Assembly: GCA_900767605.1 (NCBI GenBank)
Contig: CAAFZT010000004.1
Location: 1-34,262, forward strand
DNA from: Bacilli bacterium
Lineage (GTDB): Bacteria > Bacillota_I > Bacilli_A > RFN20 > CAG-826
Direction: 5' to 3'
DNA: 34,262 nucleotides
Numbering within the stretch: the stretch's first letter is position 1; each line of letters begins with the position of its first letter. Under the pieces are notes generated by a model. That model did no database searches. It saw only the letters and a list, made by a program, of their open reading frames with translations, and was not told the DNA's origin. Positions 23,639 through 32,620 of this stretch are shown here, piece after piece. The translations under genes were made by a program, and so were the position numbers.

Positions 23639-24630
23639 AAGTCACATTAAAACCACATGGTAAGGGAAATTTCCTTACCGTGACCAACGACTGTGGTCTT
23701 GAAGTTACCTTGTCCCAGATTGGGGCGGGGGTTTATTCGGTGTTTTATAAAGGGGAAGTGATGAACGCAGGCCCGATGAATAAAGACGCCTACATCACGG
23801 ACCGCGTTTCTTTCTATGGAAAAACGATCGCCCCTTTTGCGGGAAGATTAAAGGATGGACTCTTCTCTATCGGAGAAAAGGAATTCCATCTCCCTTTAAC
23901 CGAAACGGGACTGAGTCTTCATAGCGGAACTCTCAATGCCGCCTTCCGCCTATTTGATTGTGAGATTCGCAATGGAAAAGAAGGGATGGACGTTGTTTTC
24001 TTCCTTACGTTAGAAGCCACGGACGAATTTCCGGCGACCATTCCCTTCCGGGTCCGTTATTTTATTTATGAAAAACGCCCTCGTTTCGACGTATATTTTG
24101 AAGCGCGCCCCGAGCAGGATACCCTTTGGAATCCAACCACCCACCTTTATTGGAATCTTGGGGGCAAAAAAGACGTGCTTCATCATACTCTCGCTCTTCA
24201 TAGCCATGAATTCGAAGTTTATGATGACTCCCTTTTGCCGATTAAAAGGCAAAAAGTGGATGCCGTCATGGATTTCAACCACACCAAAGAAGTCGGGAAG
24301 GATCTTTTTGCGGAGGAACTCAAAAATTCCAAAGCCAAAGGATACGACCATGCCTTTTATTTGGATCAAGGGGCCTTCCCGAGCGCGGTTTTGGAATCGA
24401 AAGAATTCGGAATGCGCGTAGAAACCGACGCCCCGGCCCTTCAGATTTATACCGACAATTATCCGCAAAAAGGAAAACGCCTTTTGAATAACGATACGGA
24501 AATCCGCCACAGCGCTATTACTTTTGAACCGGTTGGCGATTTGCTTGATCCTTCCTCTCTCATTGCCAAAAAAGGAGAAGGGGTGTCGCGAATGATTTCC
24601 TACACCTTCTACCAAAAGAAAGGATGCTAA
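23635..24630 (+). CDS. galM: Aldose 1-epimerase (galactose mutarotase)
   Basis: Interconverts the alpha and beta anomers of galactose, feeding galactokinase. His96 (LHSG), His170 (THLYWNLGG) and Glu298 (TFEPVGD) occupy the places of the two catalytic histidines and the catalytic glutamate of GalM. The fold signature RVSFYGKTIAPFAGRLKDG (about 57-75) is also present. Length is normal. Coupled to the upstream dehydrogenase by ATGA and separated from galT by a single base. Confidence 0.92.
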   Translation: MKVTLKPHGKGNFLTVTNDCGLEVTLSQIGAGVYSVFYKGEVMNAGPMNKDAYITDRVSFYGKTIAPFAGRLKDGLFSIGEKEFHLPLTETGLSLHSGTLNAAFRLFDCEIRNGKEGMDVVFFLTLEATDEFPATIPFRVRYFIYEKRPRFDVYFEARPEQDTLWNPTTHLYWNLGGKKDVLHHTLALHSHEFEVYDDSLLPIKRQKVDAVMDFNHTKEVGKDLFAEELKNSKAKGYDHAFYLDQGAFPSAVLESKEFGMRVETDAPALQIYTDNYPQKGKRLLNNDTEIRHSAITFEPVGDLLDPSSLIAKKGEGVSRMISYTFYQKKGC

Positions 24631-24631
24631 C

Positions 24632-26119
24632 ATGCTGAGCCAGACCATTGCCGAATTTCTTGTTTACGCCAAAACCCATCTTGGGCTTTCCCCTCTCGAC
24701 GCGATTTATTGCCAAAACCTTTTGTTGAAACGTTTCGGCCTTCAGCAACCCTATGAAGGGAAGGTGGAGGAAGAGGCGATTGCCTCGGAAACCCTCCCCG
24801 ATCGTTACGTCGAAGCCTTTTCCCAATATTTTATGGAAAAAGAAGGGATGGACGCTAACGAAGCGGAACGGGAATGCGTTTGGCTTTTTGGACTCGTTTC
24901 CCCTCGCCCTTCCGAAGTCAGCCGGGAATTTGAAAAAAACCGCGCTGTTTCTCCGGATCTAGCGTTGGATGAGCTCTATCGTCTTAGCATCGCCAATTAT
25001 TACGTTCAAAAATCTAAAATCGACAAGAACATCGTTTTCAATGCTTCGTTTGCCGATGGACCCGATCTTGAGATTTCCATCAACTTGTCGAAACCGGAAA
25101 AGAACAATAAAGACATCGCTAAACTTGTTCATGCGAAAGCAAGCGGTTATCCCGCCTGCGCTCTTTGCAAAGAGAATTTAGGCTTTGAAGGCGATGCGCG
25201 TCGCCCCGCAAGGGAAAACATTCGCATCGTTCCCTTAAAACTCGATGAGGAAGACTGGTATTTGCAGTATTCCCCTTATGGATATTATTACGAACACTGC
25301 ATTTTGCTTTTCGATCACCATGTCCCCATGGAGATGAATCGCCGCATTCTATCTAAACTTTTATCTTTCCTTGATCAATTCCCTGGATTTTTCATCGGTT
25401 CGAATAGCGATCTTCCTATCGTCGGAGGGTCCATTCTCAACCACGAACATTTCCAAGGGGGGCGTCATGAGATGCCTTTATTCAAGGCCAAAGCCTTGCG
25501 GGAAATTCCCTGCCCTCATTTCCCTCATTGCAAATTGGAAGAAATCGATTTTTATAACACGGTTCTTCGGATTACGTCGGCTTCTCACGATGAATTGCTT
25601 GATTTGGCGGAAACCATCATGACCGCGTGGCGTCATTACGATGATCCCGCGTGCTCCATCCTTTCTAGCGATGAAGCCGGGCAGCATAGCACCGTGACCC
25701 CGCTTGCTAAAAAGGTCGACGGTGTCTATCAGATGTATCTGATTCTTCGCAACAACCGCTGCGACGAAACTTATCCTGACGGCATTTTCCACGCCCATCC
25801 GGAATACGCTCACATCAAGCATGAAGGGATTGGTCTCATTGAAGCGGCGGGGCTATTTATTCTTCCGGCACGTCTAGTTCGTCAAAGCAAAGAAGCTGAA
25901 GAAGCATCCGCAAAGCATTGGTCGATGGAAGAGACTGTTTCCCATTATCCGGATTTAGATATTTTCTCGGATATGATTGAAAAATTGAATCAAGGCATGA
26001 CCACGAAACAATACCTTGCTTCCGTATGCCGAGGCATTTTGAATAATGTTGCCGTATTTAAGAAAGATGAAGAGGGGAAGGCGGGTTTAAGCCGCTTCCT
26101 CGGAAAGGTGAATTTATGA
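24632..26119 (+). CDS. galT: UDP-glucose--hexose-1-phosphate uridylyltransferase, type 2
   Basis: Transfers UMP between UDP-glucose and galactose-1-phosphate, the second step of the Leloir pathway. At 495 residues it is the longer Firmicutes-type (type 2) GalT. The nucleotidylation motif HEHFQ is at 271-275 (His271, His273, Gln275), within SILNHEHFQGGRHEMP. CALC (176-179) is close to the usual position of a metal-binding pair in other GalT types, but type 2 enzymes vary there. Overlaps galK by ATGA. Confidence 0.95.
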   Translation: MLSQTIAEFLVYAKTHLGLSPLDAIYCQNLLLKRFGLQQPYEGKVEEEAIASETLPDRYVEAFSQYFMEKEGMDANEAERECVWLFGLVSPRPSEVSREFEKNRAVSPDLALDELYRLSIANYYVQKSKIDKNIVFNASFADGPDLEISINLSKPEKNNKDIAKLVHAKASGYPACALCKENLGFEGDARRPARENIRIVPLKLDEEDWYLQYSPYGYYYEHCILLFDHHVPMEMNRRILSKLLSFLDQFPGFFIGSNSDLPIVGGSILNHEHFQGGRHEMPLFKAKALREIPCPHFPHCKLEEIDFYNTVLRITSASHDELLDLAETIMTAWRHYDDPACSILSSDEAGQHSTVTPLAKKVDGVYQMYLILRNNRCDETYPDGIFHAHPEYAHIKHEGIGLIEAAGLFILPARLVRQSKEAEEASAKHWSMEETVSHYPDLDIFSDMIEKLNQGMTTKQYLASVCRGILNNVAVFKKDEEGKAGLSRFLGKVNL

Positions 26120-27288
26120 TTCAAAAAGAAAAGGCAATGGCACTTTTTTCCCAAACCTTTGGGGAGAGGAAGCCCTTTTGCGTCTTTAGCCATGGACGCC
26201 TTGAAATCGTGGGGAACCACACCGATCATAACCATGGTTTGTGCCTTGTTGGATCCTGCGATTTAGGAATCACGGCGGCGGTAGAACCGCGACTAGATGG
26301 GATTGTTTGTATCAAAAGCGAAGGATTCAAAGTTTTTTCCTTCTCCATTCATGATTTAACCCATTCCAAAAAAGAAGAAGGAACTTCTCTTGGCATCGTG
26401 AAGGGAATCTTGTTCCGAATGAAGGAACTTGGGTTTGCGATTCAGGGATTCAACGCCGCGTTATCCTCTGATATTGTTTCGGGATCCGGAGTTTCTAGCT
26501 CCGCTTGCTTTGAATCGTTGATTGTGAAAATCGAAGACCATCTTTGCAATAACGATTCGGTCCCTCCGTTAACGATGGCCAAAATCGGCCAATTCGCGGA
26601 AAATGTCTATTTTGGCAAGCCGAGCGGATTGCTAGACCAAGTTGGAACAAGCTATGGCGGAGTGGCCTTCCTTGACTTTGGGGATATGGACAACGTTATC
26701 GTCGACCCGATGAAATTTGATTTGCCGCTAGACGTTACCCTTGTGCAGACTCCCTCAAGCCACGCAAATCTCACCCCTTTGTATGCCTCGATTCCCTCTG
26801 ACATGAAATCCGTGGCTCGGATTGTGTTTGGAAAAGAAGTGCTTCGCGATGTGGATGCTCGTCAATTCGCGCAGAAAATCGCTCAACCCTGCGAAGGAGT
26901 CAGCGAAAGGGCCAAATTGCGTGCCCAGCATTTCTTTGACGAAAACGCGCGCGTTCTCGCCGCCAAAGAAGCTATCCTTCATCATCAAACGGAGACTTTC
27001 CTCGACGCGATTCGCGGTTCGGAAGCTTCTAGCGAAACCTTGTTGGCCAACACGATGCCGCCTGGAATTTATCAAAATAGCCCGCAACAGGCCATTGATT
27101 ATGCTAAAACCGCCATTCAAGGAGGAGCCTGCCGCATTATGGGCGGAGGATTCGCCGGTTCGATTCTTTGCTTTACCTTAAAGGAACAAACCCCCGCTTT
27201 CCGCGACCATATGGAAAAAGGATATGGAGCGAGCAACGTTCACCCCGTGACGATTTTGCCAACGGGGCCAACCATCGTTCAGGACTAA
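26116..27288 (+). CDS. galK: Galactokinase
   Basis: GHMP kinase that phosphorylates alpha-D-galactose at C1. Galactokinase signature at 27-41, GRLEIVGNHTDHNHG (normally GRxNLIGEHTDYNxG; here Asn for the usual Glu before His, and His for Tyr after Asp37). The phosphate-binding loop is SGSGVSSSA (122-130), the catalytic base region GLLDQVG places Asp174, and the third motif is IMGGGFAGS near the C-terminus. Length 390 is normal. The substitutions in motif 1 are unusual but similar variation occurs among Bacilli; specificity for galactose is supported by the neighbouring galM and galT. Confidence 0.93.
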   Translation: MIQKEKAMALFSQTFGERKPFCVFSHGRLEIVGNHTDHNHGLCLVGSCDLGITAAVEPRLDGIVCIKSEGFKVFSFSIHDLTHSKKEEGTSLGIVKGILFRMKELGFAIQGFNAALSSDIVSGSGVSSSACFESLIVKIEDHLCNNDSVPPLTMAKIGQFAENVYFGKPSGLLDQVGTSYGGVAFLDFGDMDNVIVDPMKFDLPLDVTLVQTPSSHANLTPLYASIPSDMKSVARIVFGKEVLRDVDARQFAQKIAQPCEGVSERAKLRAQHFFDENARVLAAKEAILHHQTETFLDAIRGSEASSETLLANTMPPGIYQNSPQQAIDYAKTAIQGGACRIMGGGFAGSILCFTLKEQTPAFRDHMEKGYGASNVHPVTILPTGPTIVQD

Positions 27289-27292
27289 ACTC

Positions 27293-28231
27293 ATGAGGTG
27301 GGGGATTGGAAGCGGAAAGGTATATATAGGGGTTGCTTTTGGTAACACCCTTTATTTCCTTTTTATTCTGCTTCTTATCGCCCTGGTTTTTGGGACGCGA
27401 TCTCTTTGCCGAAGGTTTGGAAAGGAATTTACCCGAAACTTGCTCTTGATTCTATATTGGAGCAATTTCGCCCTTCATTTCCTCAAACAATTCAATCCTT
27501 ATTATATTTCGCGCTTGCCCAATTCTTTGGGAAGCAGCAGCCTTGAGAATTTTTGCGCGATTTTGATTGTCATTAGCCCTTTTGTTTTCGTTTTTGGAAA
27601 CGATTATTTGAAGGATTACCTTTTTTACGTGGGCATCGTCAGTGGAATCATGGTTTATTTGGTTCCTACCGGCGCGTTAGGACGGGACCTAGGCGATCTT
27701 GATTCCTTCTTGGAAGTATTACGTTTCTATGGCTGTCACGCTCCGCTTGTCATCGGGGGATACTTGATGGTAGAAGAAGGACTCCATCGGTTGGATTACC
27801 ATCGGCTTTGGGCGATTCCCTTGATGTTTACCGCCGTCAACGGTGTTGTCTTTTTAAACGGCGTATTCCTGGGTTTTGTGCTGCATTTTCCCGGATGGCC
27901 CTCGACTTGGGAGCAATTCTCCGACCGAGATTGCTTTGTGAATCAATCCTTCACCTTTGGGCCGATGCGTCAATTTGATGGGGCTCTTGGCTGGGTTTAT
28001 AGGCTGATGATTCCCGGCCTTCAAACCTATCATAATTCCGACGGCGAGCTTTGCTTCGTCCCCGTGATTTATATGTTGATCCTCCTCTATATCGCGACGG
28101 CCTTATTCGGCCCTTGGCTCTGCTATAAATACGAAAAACGCCATTACCGGATGGACTTCGAAGAATGGAAACAAAGGCTCAAAATGAGACGATATAAATC
28201 CGCGAAGAGGAAAGGGGCGGTAACACGATGA
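27293..28231 (+). CDS. YwaF/TIGR02206-like integral membrane protein (312 aa)
   Basis: Predicted polytopic membrane protein with about seven hydrophobic segments. The order of conserved blocks, a first segment, then a segment after LPNSLGSSSLENFC, a third ending in VYLVPTGALG, a histidine-containing segment (FYGCHAPLVIGGY), and a segment ending with HFPGWPSTW, recalls the YwaF-like family, whose function is unknown. The C-terminus is strongly basic (about 285-312). AGGA lies 8 bases upstream; the end overlaps malQ by ATGA. The position between galK and malQ gives no function. The family call is by recollection. Confidence 0.6.
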   Translation: MRWGIGSGKVYIGVAFGNTLYFLFILLLIALVFGTRSLCRRFGKEFTRNLLLILYWSNFALHFLKQFNPYYISRLPNSLGSSSLENFCAILIVISPFVFVFGNDYLKDYLFYVGIVSGIMVYLVPTGALGRDLGDLDSFLEVLRFYGCHAPLVIGGYLMVEEGLHRLDYHRLWAIPLMFTAVNGVVFLNGVFLGFVLHFPGWPSTWEQFSDRDCFVNQSFTFGPMRQFDGALGWVYRLMIPGLQTYHNSDGELCFVPVIYMLILLYIATALFGPWLCYKYEKRHYRMDFEEWKQRLKMRRYKSAKRKGAVTR

Positions 28232-29694
28232 AAAAGAACGAAAATGACCGCGCTTTAGGGATTTTGGCTCCTTTAACTTGTCTCCCGGGACAAGAAGGGG
28301 TGGGGACTTTTGGAAAAGAAGCTTATCAATTTGTCGATTTGCTTTCCTCCCATGGGATTCAAATTTGGCAGATTTTGCCCTTAAATCCCATTGGCTATGG
28401 CCATTCCCCTTATCAGCCTTATAGTTCTTTTGCCTTGGATGAGCAATTTATCAGTTTGGAAGGGCTTTATGAAGAGCGGCTCTTATCTTCTTTTGTTCCG
28501 TTCCCTCTCTCTTCTGATCGCATCGATTACGAAGCGATGCACGCTTATAAAAGAGAACAGTTGAAGAAGGCTTTCCTTCAAAACAAGGAAAAAGCGATGA
28601 AGGAAATTGAACGCTTCAAAAAGGAAAAGGATTGGGCGGAAGCTTGGGGAGTATTTTCCGCGCTTCACCATCATTACCAAACTTCTTGGGAACATTGGTT
28701 GTCGCCACGCCCTTATTCCAAGGAAATCCAAGAAGAGGCCCTTTTTGAGATTTATCTTCAGGTTTTGGCTTATCGCCAATACGAAGCTTTGCACCACTAC
28801 GCCAAGAAAAAAGGCGTGCTGATTCTTGGGGATTTGCCTTTTTACGTGGGGTTTGATTCATTGGATGTTTGGATGCATGAAGACCAATTCCTTCTTGCTG
28901 ATGACCATTTATCTCCCTCCTTTGTCGCCGGGGTTCCTCCCGATTATTTTTCGGCAACGGGGCAGCGCTGGGGAAACCCGATTTATGATTGGGACAAGAT
29001 GAAGAAGAATGGATTTTCTTTCTTAAAGAATCGTTTGATCGAGAATGCATCCATTTATGATTTGCTTCGTTTGGATCATTTCCGGGCTTTTGACACCTTC
29101 TGGAAAATCCCTTCCTCTAGTCCTGATGCCGTGACGGGAGAGTGGATCGAAGCACCGGGCAAAGAATTCTTCCAAACTCTCTTCTTGGAAAAGCCTTCTT
29201 TGCAAAAACGGCTCGTCGCAGAAGATTTAGGCTTATTAAGAAAGGAAGTTCTCGAACTTCGAGATGAATTTGCCTTCCCTGGGATGAATGTGATCCAATT
29301 CACGTTCGAGGATGCCGAAATTCAAAAAACGAATCCTTGGAACGAAGAAAATTCCGTTTGTTATCTTGGGACGCACGATAATGCACCGACGCGAGCCTTC
29401 TTTGAAGCTTTAGAAAAGGAAAAACAAGAAGAATGGCTGGGTGCCCTGAAGAAAAAAGGCTTTACCAAGGGTACTCCGGTGGAAAGACTCATTGCTTATG
29501 GTTTGCAAAAGAAGGCGAAATGGTTCATCTTGTCGCTGCCTGATTTGCTGGAAGAAGGAATCGAGGCTCGCATCAATGAGCCTTCCACGTTAAATTCCAT
29601 CAATTGGACGTATCGAATCTCTGATTGGAAGAAAGTCGAAGAAAAGTTAAATTTCTGGCAAAAAGCATTCGTTGCCAGTGGGAGGGTTGCATGA
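28228..29694 (+). CDS. malQ: 4-alpha-glucanotransferase (amylomaltase)
   Basis: GH77 enzyme that moves glucan segments between maltodextrins and releases glucose. The catalytic residues by family position are Asp283 (LLRLDHFRAF), Glu332 (AEDLG) and Asp384 (GTHDN). The N-terminal GILAPLTCLPGQEGVGTFG and QILPLNPIGYGHSPYQPYSS are characteristic. Length 488 is typical of bacterial DPE1-type MalQ. It suggests maltodextrin or glycogen use; no phosphorylase is in the window. The end overlaps rimO by ATGA. Confidence 0.96.
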   Translation: MKKNENDRALGILAPLTCLPGQEGVGTFGKEAYQFVDLLSSHGIQIWQILPLNPIGYGHSPYQPYSSFALDEQFISLEGLYEERLLSSFVPFPLSSDRIDYEAMHAYKREQLKKAFLQNKEKAMKEIERFKKEKDWAEAWGVFSALHHHYQTSWEHWLSPRPYSKEIQEEALFEIYLQVLAYRQYEALHHYAKKKGVLILGDLPFYVGFDSLDVWMHEDQFLLADDHLSPSFVAGVPPDYFSATGQRWGNPIYDWDKMKKNGFSFLKNRLIENASIYDLLRLDHFRAFDTFWKIPSSSPDAVTGEWIEAPGKEFFQTLFLEKPSLQKRLVAEDLGLLRKEVLELRDEFAFPGMNVIQFTFEDAEIQKTNPWNEENSVCYLGTHDNAPTRAFFEALEKEKQEEWLGALKKKGFTKGTPVERLIAYGLQKKAKWFILSLPDLLEEGIEARINEPSTLNSINWTYRISDWKKVEEKLNFWQKAFVASGRVA

Positions 29695-30992
29695 TTAAAG
29701 TAGGATTAGTTAGTTTAGGTTGCGCAAAAAATCTCATCGATAGCGAGATGATGCTTGCGATGTTCCCTCGGGATCGCTTTTTGCTTAGCAACAATCCGCA
29801 GGAAAGCGATTTGATCATTGTCAATACCTGCGGCTTCATCGAATCCGCGAAAGAAGAATCCATCCAAACCATTTTTGAAATGGCAGGATACGGAGCCAAA
29901 ATCGTCGTGGTTGGATGCTTGGCCGAACGCTATTACGATGACCTCGTGAAGGAATTGCCGGAAGCCAGCGCAATTGTGAAAATCTCCAACTATGATGAAC
30001 TGCCGAAAGTTTTGGAAGAATTAACGGGAGAAAATGGGATTTTGCCGATGAACCCGCTTCGTCGCGTCGTTTCTACCGCCCCCTATTGCGCCTATTTAAG
30101 GATTTCGGAAGGGTGCAATAATTTCTGCTCTTTCTGTGCGATCCCTTATATTCGTGGCCGTTTCCATTCTCGCCCCTTCGAAGAGATTCTAGAAGAAGCT
30201 CGGGGCCTTTATCAGCACGGGGTGAAGGAAATCTCCCTTATTTCGCAAGATACGACGAATTATGGCATTGATTTCCCCCATCAAAAACCCAATATCGTGG
30301 ATTTGCTGAAGGAAATCGAAGCCATTGGTTTCTTTTCCATTCGCCTTTTGTATCTTTATCCCAGCGAAATCAGCAATGAATTGATTCATTTAATCGCCGA
30401 TAGCAAACAAATTGCCCATTATTTTGATATCCCCGTTCAATGTGCCAGTGACCATTTGCTCAAGGCCATGCGCCGTCACGCCGATGCGAATAAAACCTTG
30501 GAATTATTTGATAAAATCCGTGAAATTTGCCCTGATGCCATCCTTCGTACCACGCTCATTTCCGGTTTCCCGGGAGAAAATGAAGAGGATCAAAAAGAAA
30601 CGATCGAATTCTTGAAGTGCGTTCGCTTTGACCATATGGGATGCTTTACTTATTCTCGAGAAGAGGGGACGGCGAGCTATGATTACCCTGACCAAATTCC
30701 CGAGGATTTAAAGGAAGCCCGCAAAGCCGAACTCATGAAAATTCAACGTAAAATCGCTTATGAACAAGCGAAGAAACAGGTGGGAAAAATTTATCCAGGA
30801 ATCGTTACGGGCAAAGGGAAAAACGAAGCGGAATATTTATTCCGCTGCGCTTGGAATGCCCCTGATGACATCGATGGATCCGTGGTTTTCCATAGCCCGG
30901 TCGCTTTGAAAGAAGGCGATTTGGTGAAGGTTAAAATCACTTCGGCCTTCGTCTACGACTTGATGGGCGAATTCGTTTCGATGTGCGAATGA
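29691..30992 (+). CDS. rimO: Ribosomal protein S12 methylthiotransferase
   Basis: Radical SAM enzyme that methylthiolates an aspartate of ribosomal protein S12. The start at 29691 is preferred over the longer frame because GGGAGG (29680-29685) precedes it, it overlaps the malQ stop by ATGA, and MIKVGLVSLGCAKN is the typical N-terminus. The N-terminal cluster cysteines are Cys11, Cys47 and Cys76, and the radical SAM cluster is CNNFCSFC (Cys142, Cys146, Cys149). A C-terminal TRAM-like domain ends the protein. Length (433) is normal. Its last 40 bases overlap the convergent minus-strand gene. Its link to the sugar genes upstream is probably only co-transcription. Confidence 0.96.
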   Translation: MIKVGLVSLGCAKNLIDSEMMLAMFPRDRFLLSNNPQESDLIIVNTCGFIESAKEESIQTIFEMAGYGAKIVVVGCLAERYYDDLVKELPEASAIVKISNYDELPKVLEELTGENGILPMNPLRRVVSTAPYCAYLRISEGCNNFCSFCAIPYIRGRFHSRPFEEILEEARGLYQHGVKEISLISQDTTNYGIDFPHQKPNIVDLLKEIEAIGFFSIRLLYLYPSEISNELIHLIADSKQIAHYFDIPVQCASDHLLKAMRRHADANKTLELFDKIREICPDAILRTTLISGFPGENEEDQKETIEFLKCVRFDHMGCFTYSREEGTASYDYPDQIPEDLKEARKAELMKIQRKIAYEQAKKQVGKIYPGIVTGKGKNEAEYLFRCAWNAPDDIDGSVVFHSPVALKEGDLVKVKITSAFVYDLMGEFVSMCE

Positions 30993-31372
30993 GCTTGAAC
31001 GAGCTTTAATTCTTGAAAACCATAAGGAAGGATGTAGGGAGAATTCTCCAGATGGACCGCCGCCCCTTGGGTGGAGGGAAAGATATCGACGATTTCTCCT
31101 CTCCTTCCTTTTTCTATGCCACATTGTTCTTTTAAAGTCTCGACGATATCTCCTTTATGAAAAGGGGTAGACGAAGGCTTTTCGTCTAATAAAGACAATT
31201 CGTCTTCGTAGAATTCATAGGACCCGATACAGGCGTCTTCGGTTGCATAAAATCCGACGATGTAGGAATTGGTCTTGGGGTGAATCGCGTCAATTCTCCC
31301 GCAATCGCCTTCTTTGGCTACCCCCCGTTCTACGTAAGTGAGGACGCTATCTCCAACGTGAAATTTGTTCAT
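30953..31372 (-). CDS. Protein with two KOW/SH3-like repeats (139 aa)
   Basis: A small cytoplasmic protein with an internal duplication. Residues 4-62 and 71-125 align: each starts FHxGDxV, then a short charged turn, then GxIxxIxP, and ends with a short beta-strand rich segment before LxLL or LKLV. The pattern is that of small beta-barrel KOW or SH3-like domains, but no exact family is claimed. The frame is open up to 31444; 31372 is preferred because it removes an unlikely N-terminus and lies 7 bases after a -10 box (TAAATT). The 3' end overlaps rimO by 40 bases on the opposite strand, and its promoter is divergent from the capG promoter. Function unknown. Confidence 0.7.
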   Translation of the reverse strand: MNKFHVGDSVLTYVERGVAKEGDCGRIDAIHPKTNSYIVGFYATEDACIGSYEFYEDELSLLDEKPSSTPFHKGDIVETLKEQCGIEKGRRGEIVDIFPSTQGAAVHLENSPYILPYGFQELKLVQAHSHIETNSPIKS

Positions 31373-31379
31373 GACTAAT

Positions 31380-31408
31380 AATTTAGGAGTCCGCCCTTTA
31401 TGATTCAA
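31380..31408 (-). promoter_or_regulatory. Promoter of the KOW-like gene, probable leaderless mRNA
   Basis: On the minus strand TTGAAT (31403-31408) and TAAATT (31380-31385) are 17 bases apart. Seven bases (31373-31379) separate the -10 box from ATG at 31372, without a Shine-Dalgarno sequence. Confidence 0.6.
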
Positions 31409-31425
31409 GGCTTGTGGGCTAAAAT
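31397..31425 (+). promoter_or_regulatory. Promoter of capG, probable leaderless mRNA
   Basis: TTTATG (31397-31402) and TAAAAT (31420-31425) are 17 bases apart. Exactly 7 bases separate the -10 box from ATG 31433, again without a Shine-Dalgarno sequence. It is interleaved with the divergent promoter on the other strand. The -35 box is weak. Confidence 0.5.
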
Positions 31426-31432
31426 ATCGACC

Positions 31433-32620
31433 ATGAGTACACAAAAACGCCTGAAACTATTAACGATTTTGGGAACGCGTCCTGAAATTATTCGTTTGTC
31501 GGAAGTCATGAAGGCATGCGACAAAGCCTTCGATCAAAAAATCGTCCATACCGGACAAAATTACGATTATGAATTGAATGAGATTTTCTTCGAAGAATTA
31601 GGCCTTCGCCACCCGGATTATTATTTGGGGGTTGCTGGGAAAAACCTCGGACAAACCATGGGGGCCGTTTTGGAGAAAAGTTACGAGTTGATTCAAAAGG
31701 AAAACCCCGATTGCATCTTGGTTTTAGGGGATACCAATTCCGCGTTAAGTGCGATTTCCGCTAAAAGGCTCAAATGCCCCATCTTCCACATGGAAGCAGG
31801 GAATCGGTGCTGGGATTGGTCGGTCGCTGAAATGACGAACCGCACCATTGTTGACCATATCGCTGATTTTAATATGCCCTATTCGGATTACGCCTATTCC
31901 AATTTGCTTCACGAAGGAATCGATCCTGAATTTATGCTGAAGACCGGCTCCCCGATGCGTGAGGTGTTAAACGCCCACCAAGACCAAATTAAGCATTCGG
32001 ATATCCTCGCTCGCCTTGGATTAGAAAAGAAAAAATACCTTCTTGTTTCCTGTCATCGGGAAGAAAATGTGGATATTCCTTCGAAATTCAATCGAATCTT
32101 CCCGTCTTTGAATCGCATTGCCGAGGAATTTAAGATGCCGGTGATTTTCTCGGTTCACCCTAGAACGAGAAAACGCTTGGAAGAACGTCATTTTGCTTTG
32201 AGCCCCTATTTTGTGGATGCAAAACCTTTTGGGTTCTTCGAATATGTGTGCTTAGAAAAGCATGCTTATTGCGTGCTAAGCGATTCAGGAACCTTGACGG
32301 AAGAAAGTTCCCTTTTGGATTTCCCCGGGGTTTTGATTCGGACTTCCACAGAACGTCAAGAGGGGGTAATTCATGGCAGCATCGCCATCGGCGGAGTCGA
32401 TTACGAAACGATTCGCCCTGCAATGGATAAGGCTCTAGAAATCCATAGACCTGGAAATAACTTAAGCATTGTCCCCGACTATGAAAATGAAGATGTTTCT
32501 CGCCTTGTGGTCGAAACTATTCAAAATAACGTGGATAAAATCAACCGGCACACCTGGCTGAAGGGCGTAGAAAAAGATCCTCGCGAAATGGGTCCAGAAA
32601 CGAAGGTGGAACCGCGGTGA
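31433..32620 (+). CDS. capG: UDP-N-acetylglucosamine 2-epimerase family protein, CapG/FnlC-like
   Basis: Non-hydrolysing 2-epimerase family. GTRPE (14-18) at the N-terminus, GDTNS at 99-103, HMEAGNRCWD (119-128, with Glu121), SCHREEN (206-212) and SDSGTLTEE (283-291) are present. The wording MEAGNRC and the coupled CapF gene point to the CapG/FnlC branch, which makes UDP-N-acetyl-L-fucosamine from UDP-N-acetyl-L-talosamine at the last step. The other possibility is a UDP-GlcNAc to UDP-ManNAc epimerase. The start is taken at 31433 rather than the upstream in-frame ATG at 31400. The stop overlaps the next start (GTGA). Confidence 0.88.
   Translation: MSTQKRLKLLTILGTRPEIIRLSEVMKACDKAFDQKIVHTGQNYDYELNEIFFEELGLRHPDYYLGVAGKNLGQTMGAVLEKSYELIQKENPDCILVLGDTNSALSAISAKRLKCPIFHMEAGNRCWDWSVAEMTNRTIVDHIADFNMPYSDYAYSNLLHEGIDPEFMLKTGSPMREVLNAHQDQIKHSDILARLGLEKKKYLLVSCHREENVDIPSKFNRIFPSLNRIAEEFKMPVIFSVHPRTRKRLEERHFALSPYFVDAKPFGFFEYVCLEKHAYCVLSDSGTLTEESSLLDFPGVLIRTSTERQEGVIHGSIAIGGVDYETIRPAMDKALEIHRPGNNLSIVPDYENEDVSRLVVETIQNNVDKINRHTWLKGVEKDPREMGPETKVEPR

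Noticed and set aside
31039..31050. GGAGAATTCTCC palindrome as terminator of rimO
   Set aside because: No T-run follows on the plus strand, and it lies in the coding part of the KOW-like gene.
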